38,404 bases of DNA, taken from assembly GCA_002887195.1 (NCBI GenBank), contig PJAB01000137.1, positions 1 to 38,404 of the forward strand, given 5' to 3'. Source of the stretch: Chrysochromulina parva. Taxonomy: Eukaryota > Haptophyta > Prymnesiales > Chrysochromulinaceae. Below are positions 15,993 through 24,201 of this stretch, in pieces (position 1 is the stretch's first letter; every line of letters begins with the position of its first letter). The position numbers and the translations under genes are program-made. The notes below the pieces were generated by a model, which worked only from the letters and a program-made list of their open reading frames with translations, did not search any database and was not told the DNA's origin.

Positions 15993-16646
15993 ATGGATGC
16001 CACAGAATCTGGTTCTGACCCACCACCACAGTCAACGTCAGCTCGTACAGAGCTGCCCGCACCAGTCAAGATGAATGCGTGGGCTGAAACTTCGAGAACA
16101 TCAAGTGCTAGTGCGTACTCACTGGAGGAACGCTGCTGCTTCGTGTGCTGCTGTGAGATTAAAGGTGTGGAGCTTGTGTGCCCATGCGAGTGCAATGCCC
16201 GATTCATGCACATCGAGTGCCAGCTCAAGATGATGCAGCACACGGTGGCGCACCGAGAAGGCTGCCCCGTCTGCCAGTCGAAGTACCGGAATGTTCGCAC
16301 GAGCCGCACACAAGTACGCAGGCTCACCCGTGAGGGTCTGTTTTTGCTTCTTTGGGCGTCTGGGAACGTGCTCCTTGGCGGCATGGGAGCGTACTTCATC
16401 AATTTGTGGCGCACCGAATATGATGATGATGACAAGGACGTTTTCCTCTACCTTGGCATCTCCTTCATCGCTCTCGCCGTCTTCCTCTTCATAATTGCTT
16501 GCGCTGCGCTGCGCGCGGTGCCCTTCGTCACCTCGAGCATAGTCGTCCACATGTCTTTGGGAGGCAAGGAGGTCGCCGTGCATGCCATGCCGATGATTGT
16601 CACTTCTGATGTCACTTCCGAGCAAGTCGAGCAAGTACCCCTATGA
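15993..16646 (+). CDS. RING-CH (MARCH-type) membrane E3 ubiquitin ligase
   Basis: 217 residues. The ATG at 15993 was chosen because the in-frame codons before it begin only at a GTG. The RING-CH signature is complete: C49-x2-C52-x10-C63-x-C65-x7-H73-x2-C76-x14-C91-x2-C94, in the C4HC3 order with Cys before His that separates MARCH proteins from ordinary RING domains. Two hydrophobic segments follow (about 115-140, EGLFLLLWASGNVLLGGMGA; about 150-178, VFLYLGISFIALAVFLFIIA) with a short acidic loop (YDDDDKD) between them. MARCH ligases ubiquitinate membrane proteins to control trafficking or degradation. The short cytosolic tail ends in a valine/glutamate-rich stretch. Substrate and membrane are unknown. 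Confidence 0.9.
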   Translation: MDATESGSDPPPQSTSARTELPAPVKMNAWAETSRTSSASAYSLEERCCFVCCCEIKGVELVCPCECNARFMHIECQLKMMQHTVAHREGCPVCQSKYRNVRTSRTQVRRLTREGLFLLLWASGNVLLGGMGAYFINLWRTEYDDDDKDVFLYLGISFIALAVFLFIIACAALRAVPFVTSSIVVHMSLGGKEVAVHAMPMIVTSDVTSEQVEQVPL

Positions 16647-17492
16647 AGAGCTCTGCGCTACAAGATGTAGCTAAACTACGTGTACAAGATGTTCTAGCTA
16701 AACACTCACTGTGTGCGCTGTCGGTGCCGCGCCTGGACTCTCTCTTGCGGCTCCGTGCATGTGCGCTCTTCGATGCGCTCTCCGCTCTGGCCACACGGAT
16801 AGCGGGATAGCATCAATATTTTATTTAACGAAGTGAATACTGCGTGTTTACGACTGTGAGTTTGTATGTTTGTTAGTGAGTCTCGGAGAGAGTGAGTTTA
16901 TTTATTGAAACGGTCGTCGATGCACACATCTCACATGCTTCCTCTCCTAACGGTATCGAACGGTTGTATCTCATTGTGTATCGTAACCGTGGTATATAGT
17001 AGACCTCGCGTCCATTCACCGTAGTTTTGCCATAGATTCCGCCATTTCGTATTATTGTCGTCCTCTCGGAGCGGCTAGTTAGTGGTAGAGCGCTTACGGG
17101 TTTTGCTGTGATTACAAATTCTATCTTCATCCCCGGCGCGCCCGGCCGGCCCGTCTGCCGTCACGGCGACGGGCCGTGACCGTCACCGCGCGTGTGGCAT
17201 CGTGACGCGGAGCGCGGACGCCCGAGGCAGTTAGCGACAGGTCAGTCTCTGGAGTCCGGAGTCTCCGGTCGCGTCGGGTCTCGCTCTCGGGTGGCCCGCA
17301 GGCGCTCTTCTCGTATCTCGATACTGTAAAGGGAAGAGTCCGCGGTGCGCGGTCACAGCTGTAGGCGACTAGCGGGACGCGACAGGCCGTGTACGGAGTA
17401 AGGTCAACTCTAGGCCCCGATCGAGTGAGACCCATGTGCATGGGCGCATGCGACCGGCGCCCCGTCGAGCGCGTGACTCTAGACTCCGGACT
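16647..17492. other. Convergent spacer MARCH / CW protein
   Basis: 846 bp between convergent stops. The left half is A+T-rich and contains a duplicated motif acaagatgt..agctaaac (16660-16675 and 16684-16703). The right half is GC-rich, with a duplicated gactctagactccg (17472-17499). No protein-coding gene was recognised. An A-box-like string at 17075-17092 was examined and rejected as a tRNA. Confidence 0.5.
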
Positions 17493-20400
17493 CTAGACTC
17501 CGCGGCGTCGCTCCTGTATGGGGATCTCCTCGTACTCGTCCTCCTCATCGTCCTCGAAGTCCACGGCGGCCACCGCGCCCGGCCCACCTCTCACCACGGC
17601 CCCAGGACCGCCGCGTGCCACAGCACCTGGGCCACCGCGTTGTGATTCGGGCACGCCGAAACCGGCACCAAAGCCACCGACGCTCCCGAAGCCCGACGCT
17701 CCACCAGCCGCAGCGCCCGGTCCGGCGCGGTAGGTTGGCGCGCCCGAGACGGCGCCGGGCCCGCCACTGGCGCCTGCGCCTCCTGTCGCTGCTGCGGCGG
17801 CAGGTGGCGGAGGTGCCGACTCCGGCTCAACGCCTGGCTCGGGTCCGATGCCAAGCATATCCGAACCAATCGATGCGAACCAGCGCGGCCTTGCCTTGAG
17901 CGCACGCCCTACGGCCTGCAGCCAGCGCGCGAGGTTCCACATCGAGAGCGGCAGAGCGTCTTTGCACGCCAGGGCCACCTGAGCGAGCGAAAGGGGAGCG
18001 TGCGCGCGCCGCAGCACCCCGAGCATCGTGCGGGCCACCTCAACGTCGTCAGGCTCCTTGGCACCACTCGCCTTGCCACCACCGCTGCTGACGCCACCGC
18101 CGCTGCCGACGCCACCGCTCGCACCGCCGGCGCTCGCGCCGCCAGCACCGCTGCCGCCGATGGCGGCGCTGATCGCGGGCTGCTTGCTGCTGCTCGGCTT
18201 GGCGCTCGTCTCGGCGGCACTCTTGGCAATGCCGTTGCTCAGCTTGGGCTGCTTGGGCTCACGAGCGAGTGCTCCGACGCTGCTGCCGTCCGCCGAGCGC
18301 TTCGTGGCGCCGCCGCCGCCGCCGCCATGGGCCGCCCCAGCCTTGTCGGTGACGCGAGGCGACTCCTCGGCGGCTGCGACGGGCTTCGGGCGCGGCGGCA
18401 CTGCGAGTGCGGGAGGCTCAGCCGGCTTGGTGCCGATGACAGCACTCGCCGTGCGCTCCTTGCGCACCATTTGCTCGACGCGTTGCTCGTTGATCCTCTT
18501 GCCGAATTCCGCATACCCAGCGTCTTCGAGAGCCTCGATCACAAAGGTGGTCACGTGCTTCTCGAGCAGTGTCTCGCGCCGTACGCCGTACTTGACCGTC
18601 TCGGCGGGCAGGCGCGACCATGCCGACGAGCAGATCGTGTTGAAGAGCTTGACGGCCGTGCGCGGGTCGCGGTGCTCGCGGCAGCCCGCAAGGAGCTCGG
18701 CCGCATACCGTGTGAGTAGCCCGTCGCCTGTGAGCCACGAGCGCATGTGCGCCTCGCTCGTGCTCGACGCGCGCGCGAGCGGCGCGAAGTAGGCGACCGT
18801 CTTGGTGCACAGCCATAGCCCAGGCAGCAACTTACCGTCGGTGCCTCGCCGGTCGAGGTCGGTCGACCACGCGCGGATCGGGCCGGCCCACACCCACGGG
18901 CGCGAGCCCCCTTCCTTATTCGGCAGCACGCGTGCCTTGACGTACACGTCGAGCTCGTCCGCACCCGCCGCCGACGGCACGGCCGCCGCCTTTTGCGCCT
19001 TCTGGGCCGCGCGCAGCGTGCCCTCGGGCAGCGTGGCGATGAGCGCGCGCGGCCCCCCCGCGCCGTCGCACAGCTCGAAGTCGGCGAGCATCATCACGGG
19101 CACCACGACACCCTTGGCGGACTCGAAGGGGTGCGCCTCCTTGCGCTCGTACACCGGAAGCATCGACTCACCTACGAGCGACACCTCAGGCATCGGGTTG
19201 TTGCGGTTGCCGCCGGGCGGCTTGTACAGCGGCAGGTAGGCCTCTGCCGGCTGCGTGAGGCGGTAGAGCGCCGAGGCGGTCTGCACCCAGAGCGCGGGCG
19301 GCGCGACGCTATAGTCCAGACGCGCCTTGAGCAGCGCCGTCGTGCGCACCCACACGCCGCCCGCAGCGCTCGCGGCGGCGTGACTGCCTGCGGCGGCGGC
19401 GGCGGCAGCGGTCGCAGACAGTGGCGGGCCGATGGTTCCAAGAACGCCGAGCGGCTCCGAGTCCGGCTGCCCGAGCGTCGGCAGCACCTCAAAAAGGTTC
19501 ACAGGCTCACCTGAGGCGAGGCGCGTGATGCTGAACTGCGAGAGGATGCGCCGTGCCACCGAGGCGGGCGCTGGCAGCGGCGAACGCTCGACGGTCGCGA
19601 TACTACTCGGGAGAAGCCGGTCGTCTATCGGCTGTTCCCTGGTGCCCGGCGGTTGCCAGCTCACGTCCAGCCGCGGCTTGAGGAGCACAAACCATGACGC
19701 GGCGGAGCGCACCTGATGAGGGTCGCAATCAGTGGCAATCAGTGGCAATCAGTGGCAATCACGAGAGCATGACGCGGCGGAGCGCACCCAGAGTTTGACC
19801 TTGCTCGGGTTGGCTGCGCCGTCGGGCAGTGAGGCGCCGCCGCCGCTGCCGCCCCCTTTGGAGCCCAGTGTAGCCGCCGTCTCGATCTGCAGCCGCCACT
19901 CGTGTACCGCGAGCGAGCGCATCCACAGGCGCGCGGGCACCTCCTCCACGGGGAGCGAGCCCGCCGCCGCGACTCCCCTGCCGGCACCATCGGCATCGGC
20001 GCCGGTACCTTCGGCACCGCTCCCCTTGGGATGCTGTGCAGGCATCAATTGGCCGACGAGCTGCACGCTTGGCGGGGCGGTGGCCCCGGGCGGCCCCATC
20101 TCGGGGGGTGTGAAGAGCGCAAGTCCCTGCGGCAGGGCCGTGAAGAGGTCCGCTGGCTTGCCCGCTGCGTCGACGAAGAAAAAGGTTGAGACGCGGAAGG
20201 AGGCGGTACCGCGCGCGCCGCTCGACGGGCTCGCGAGATCGGCTGCGTCCGCCGCCGCAAACGGGGCCATAGCCACCTCGGGCAGCGCTGCGAGCCCGGC
20301 GCCTCGGGACGGCGGCACGGCTGGCACCGCGTACGCCCCGAGCACCGGCGAGCCGAGCAGCAACGGCTCGGCCAGCGGCGCGGAGGGCGCGGCGCCGGGA

Positions 20401-22970
20401 GGCTCCCACAGCATCCGCCCGACTGAAGCTGGGTAGAAAGAGGGGGGCGCCAAGCGCAGCCAGTACCAAGCATTGGGCGTGCGCAGCCAGAGCGATTGCA
20501 GGCGCAGCTGGCCCGCGTGCTGCAGCGCCCAGCCCGTCACCGGCGCCGTCACCACGTACCGCCACGCGGTGAGATCGCCTTCAAAGCCGCCTGGCACCAG
20601 GATGCCGCGCATGCGCATGTGGCCGACCGGCCGGCGCGCGATGGCGAGTTGCTTCGGATCGGGCTTCGCGACACTCAATTCAAGCTCGAGCCGCTTGCGT
20701 TCAGCCTCAGCCTCCTCCTCCTGCTTCTTCTTCTCCTGCTCCTGCTTCTTCTTCAGAAGCGCCGCGGCCCAGGCCGAGGTGCTGCCCACGCTCGCCACAG
20801 CGGCCGCTGCCGCCTCGCGGGCCGCCTCCGCACGATGGCCCTTGCCGCCCGCCGCCGCACTCGGCGGCGATGGCACAGCCGGCGCGGCGCTGCTCGCCGC
20901 GGCCGTAGCACTACTGGCGGTGGCCGCCGCCACCACTTCTTCATCGCTTGAGTCGACATCCGCGCTGCTCTTGGCGCCCGCTTTCACGGCAGCTCCCTTG
21001 GCCTTGGTGACAGCAGCCTTAGCTCCATCGCCCGTCTTGCCGGCACGCTTGACTTCCTTGTCTTCACGCTTGACTTGCTTGTCTTCACGCTTGACTTCCT
21101 TGTCTTCACTCTTGACTTCCTTGTCTTCACGCTTCACTTCGCGCTTCACTTCGCGCTCTTTCGCCTTCTCCAGGCGCTCTTGCCCGCGCGCCTCCGCCTC
21201 CGCCTCCTTGGACGCCGCCGCCGCAAGCGCCGCAGCCGAAGGCGCCCGCTTGCGCCCAGACGAGCGTCCGGCTACCTCTTCGGCGACCGCGGCACCAACT
21301 TCGTCCGATGACGGCACTGCGTCCACGTCAAGCTCAGCGGCCTCCTCGGGCAGGTCCACGCCCGGCTTTGCGGCCTCCTCGGGCGGGTCCTCTGCCATGA
21401 AGGCCTCCTTGGGGCAGACCTGATCTGGGGAAGCCTCCTCAGCCTTCACAGCCTTGCCGCCATGAAGATCGGCATCTGGGGACGCCTCCTCAGCCTTCAC
21501 AGCCTTGCCGCCATGAAGATCGGCATCTGGGGACGCCTCCTCAGCCTTCACAGCCTTGCCGCCATGAAGATCGGCATCCGAATTGGCCGTCGCGTCCTCC
21601 ACGCGCGTCGGGGTCTCGCCGCTGCCGCCCTCGCTGCCCTCCTTGGCCGCCGCGCCGTCATCGTCGACGTCCATCGTCGATGCATTCGCCTCGCGGATGG
21701 CGTGCACGAGCGTCTCATCCTTTGGGCGCGCACCCTCACGCTGCTTCCCGCGAGCGCTGCTCGAGTGGGCGGCGCCAACGGACGCAGACGACGTGAGCCC
21801 CGCCGCCTCCGCCTCCCTCGCCTCCGCCTCCCTTGCCTCCTCCTCCCTTGCCTCCCGCTCGATTTGAAGCAGCGCGACCCGCTGCGCCTCCTCCTGCGCG
21901 GCCTTGAACTTGGCGGCGGTCGTGCGCGGGTCGTCCTCCCAGTCCGCCTTGACCGCACGCCTTCTCTGCTTCAGGTCGGGCTCACCCTCAACCTTCTCCT
22001 CCTTCTCCTCCTTCTCCTCCCCGTCCTCCTCCTCCTCCTCGTCCTCCTCGTCCTCCTCCTCCTCCTCGACTCCCCACACCTCATTCCTGGCCATCCGCTC
22101 CTCGGGCTTCTCACATGAGTTGCGCTGCGTGTTCGGGTTCATATAGCAGAACCACTTTTCGGGTAGGGCCGTCTCCTCGTACTCGGGCCCGGCGGGCAGC
22201 CGGCGCCACTTTTCGCACCGGTCGCACTGCGCCCAGTTGCACGTCTCTGGCTCCTCGTCCGTCTCGCCCTCGCCCTCCTCCTCGCCCTCCTCCGCGCCCT
22301 CCTCCTCGCGCTCCTCCTCGCCGCCGCCGCCGCCTTCCTTGCCGCCGGCCTCGTCTTTGCTTTCAGATTCCTTGCCGCCGGCTGCCTTGGCCTTCTTGCG
22401 CGGCGCACGCTCCTTGGGCTCCTTAGGAGCCTTGGGCACCCTGGGCACCTTCTCCTTCTTCTCTTTGACTGGCCGCGGACCCGCCGACTTGCGCTTCTTA
22501 CTGTCCGCGTCGCTTTCGAGCTCGAGGCGCACGAGAGGATCGCCGGCTGCGGCTGCGGCCGCCGCCGTGGCTGCGGCACCCGCGTCCTCAGCCGCCGCCG
22601 CCGCTGCCGCCGCCACGCCCTCAGGAGGTAGCTCAGAGGCACCTGGTGAGCCGAGCAGCTTGCCTAGCCATTCGAACGCCACAGGCAGGCCAGTGGCATC
22701 GGTCAGAAAGAATTCAGCGAGTTGCAGACACGGGAGGGTGCGCAGCGCGGGCTGAATGCCGTCCGCCGGCGGAGCCACCTCGATCGACAGCAGGCTCGCG
22801 TCGCCTCCTAGCTCAGCAAGCATCTCCTCCTCGGAAATTGGCCGCGGCGAGCGTACCGCGCTCGGCTGACTGCACGTCGGGCAGCGTACGCTGGCGATCG
22901 CGCCATCCACGAAATCAAGAGGAAGCTCGCGCGTCTTCTTGCAGTGGTGACAGTAAAGGCACGCCACCAT
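17493..22970 (-). CDS. Giant CW-type zinc-finger protein with DNMT1-RFD-like modules; join of 22970-19788 and 19712-17493
   Basis: Two exons encode 1,800 residues. The N-terminus holds a Cys4 cluster (CLYCHHCKK...RCPTC, residues 4-35). A CW zinc finger lies at about 240-290: WAQCDRCEKWRRLP, LPEKWFCYMNPN, NSCEKPEE. CW domains read histone H3 lysine-4 methylation. Very acidic and lysine-rich stretches follow, with 51-bp repeats (DLHGGKAVKAEEASPDA) and a KREDKEVK array. The second half carries a recurring pattern of a Leu-Trp-(x)-Arg-(Thr/Ser) core followed by aromatic residues (LWLRTPNAWYWLRL, LWMRSLAVHEWRL, LWVRSAASWFVLL, LWVQTASALYRLTQPAEAYL) that resembles the DNMT1 replication-foci domain. 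This resemblance is my inference. No methyltransferase motifs are present. The C-terminus is Gly/Ala-rich, ending acidic and basic. It is probably nuclear and chromatin-bound. The intron splits one Leu-Trp-Val-Arg core. Confidence 0.82.
19713..19787 (-). other. 75-nt phase-0 GT-AG intron flanked by a 21-bp direct repeat
   Basis: On the minus strand it runs from GTGCGCTCCGCC to GACCCTCATCAG and joins TGG to GTG, giving the protein order VKLW-VRSAASWF. The length is a multiple of three, but an in-frame TGA makes splicing necessary. A perfect 21-bp repeat (19693-19713 and 19768-19788) places one copy at the intron's 5' end and one at the start of exon 2. Between them are three and a fraction copies of a 10-bp CTGATTGCCA unit and the tail CCCTCATCAG, the same motifs as in the DAGL intron. 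Confidence 0.9.
21048..21160 (-). repeat. Short tandem repeat coding KREDKEVK units
   Basis: Degenerate units of about 21-24 bp (cttgtcttcacgcttgact and variants) encode a Lys/Glu/Asp array in the CW protein. The array is highly charged and probably disordered or a single helix. Confidence 0.8.
21433..21578 (-). repeat. 51-bp in-frame tandem repeat, nearly three copies
   Basis: Units at 21433-21483, 21484-21534 and 21535-21578 (partial) differ by single bases. They encode 17-residue copies containing DLHGGKAVKAEEASP in the CW protein. High identity implies recent expansion or ongoing homogenisation. Confidence 0.93.
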
Positions 22971-23127
22971 TTACGCGTGGCCGTCGCGGCCGCGAAAGTC
23001 GAAATTCTATTGTAGCGCCATGCTGAGCGTTTTTCGCCGAAGACGAATACGAACATCTCGGCGCGACTCGAGAGGTACCTTAGGCTTTTTTGTCCTGTCG
23101 TCTAATTTGTCTAATTTGTGGACTGTT
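22971..23127. promoter_or_regulatory. Short spacer upstream of the CW gene
   Basis: 157 bp between the CW start and the EEP stop (same strand, leftward), so the CW promoter must lie here or in the EEP 3' end. It contains the paired string gtctaatttgtctaatttgtgg (about 23099-23120). Confidence 0.4.
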
Positions 23128-24021
23128 TCATTCGACAGACACGGTTGCGCTGAGCCACACGTGATCGGACGCAAACGCGACTGGCGCAGCCTCGCCATCG
23201 TGCGGGGGCACGCCAAACGGGCTCTCGGGAGTTCGCTCGAGCTCGAGAGGGCTCACGAGCCGCAGCCCCGGCGACAAGAAGAGGTGGTCGATTTCGCACG
23301 GCGCCGCAAAGTTGGCCGAGAGGCCGGTGGGCCCCGGCGAGACCACTCGATGGAGCAGGCCGCTCAGTGGTCCAGCACACTCACGCTGAATGGCCGCCAC
23401 CTCCGCGGGCTGCGCGTTGAGGTCACCTGCGACGAGGACACGCGCCGGAGCGTCGCTGTCCGCCGATGAACAGTCGATCTCGCTGCGGAGCGCGTCCCCG
23501 AGCAGCTTCAGGTGCGTGCGCACCGCCTCGGGTTTGATCTTGTACGGGGTCAGGTGCATTGAGCAGAGCCACACACGCTGCCGGGCATCGCCGCCTTTGA
23601 GCGTCACGAGCACGGCGCTCGCGCTCTTGCTGGTTCCACCGGTGAGAGCCTCACTTCCCCCAGCCGTGAAGGTGGCGCCCGTCGAGGCGAGGCGCCCGTT
23701 TTTGAGCAGCAACACCGCCGTCCCCGGACCTTCTTCGTTCGTCGCGTGGGCAACAGCAAACTGCTCGAGCAGCGCGGGCGCGCGCGGGTTGACCGCGACG
23801 CTGAAGAAATGCTTCGAGCACTCTTGGAGCAGCACCGCATCGGGCACACGTGCGAGGAGCGCATCGCTGGCGAGCGTATACCTCGCAGCCGTTTGCGCTT
23901 TGCTCTCGAGCTTGGAGTCTGGGTTTAGGTGGCCCTGCACACATCCGGGTGGCTTGTGGTTGAAATTGGTGAACTCGGCTGCGAGAATGTTCCATGAGAG
24001 GATCGTGAACTGGGCGACCAT
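23128..24021 (-). CDS. Endonuclease/exonuclease/phosphatase (CCR4/nocturnin-like) protein
   Basis: 297 residues from the ATG at 24021. The frame upstream of it starts only at a non-family sequence that overlaps the SRP72 leader, so it is not used. EEP-superfamily motifs occur in order: ILSWNILA (Asn11), DAVLLQE (metal-binding Glu67), LCSMHLTPYK, LVAGDLNAQ (catalytic Asp/Asn), EIDHLFLS and the C-terminal SDHVWLSATV (Asp286-His287). The Mg-dependent active site therefore looks intact. Family members hydrolyse RNA poly(A), nucleotides, phospholipid headgroups or DNA. The compact single domain without leucine-rich repeats fits CCR4-like deadenylases or related nucleotidases, but the substrate is open. 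It is divergent from SRP72 over 180 bp. Confidence 0.86.
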   Translation of the reverse strand: MVAQFTILSWNILAAEFTNFNHKPPGCVQGHLNPDSKLESKAQTAARYTLASDALLARVPDAVLLQECSKHFFSVAVNPRAPALLEQFAVAHATNEEGPGTAVLLLKNGRLASTGATFTAGGSEALTGGTSKSASAVLVTLKGGDARQRVWLCSMHLTPYKIKPEAVRTHLKLLGDALRSEIDCSSADSDAPARVLVAGDLNAQPAEVAAIQRECAGPLSGLLHRVVSPGPTGLSANFAAPCEIDHLFLSPGLRLVSPLELERTPESPFGVPPHDGEAAPVAFASDHVWLSATVSVE

Positions 24022-24201
24022 GCCGCGAATCGAAAATCGCAGTTTCGTCGATGCCGATTGACAACCTACTAATCGAAACTTGTTGCCGGATGGTCGTGTC
24101 GAGGTCTGCGCGGGCGGCGCGCTTGCTGATCTGAGGACGCAGCTCAAACATCGCTCGCGGCAAAGCCACGCCCCGTGGCACTCTTGGTAGAGACAATCGC
24201 G
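24022..24201. promoter_or_regulatory. Bidirectional promoter region EEP / SRP72
   Basis: 180 bp between divergent start codons. No named element was recognised. Confidence 0.45.

Noticed and set aside
17075..17092. String resembling a tRNA A-box (tagttagtggtagagcgc)
   Set aside because: No matching T-arm or acceptor stem could be paired within the following 80 nt. The D-stem does not close properly.
20473..21423. 316-codon plus-strand frame opposite the CW gene
   Set aside because: Ser/Leu/Ala-rich antisense of Lys/Glu/Ala repeats, with no independent evidence of coding.
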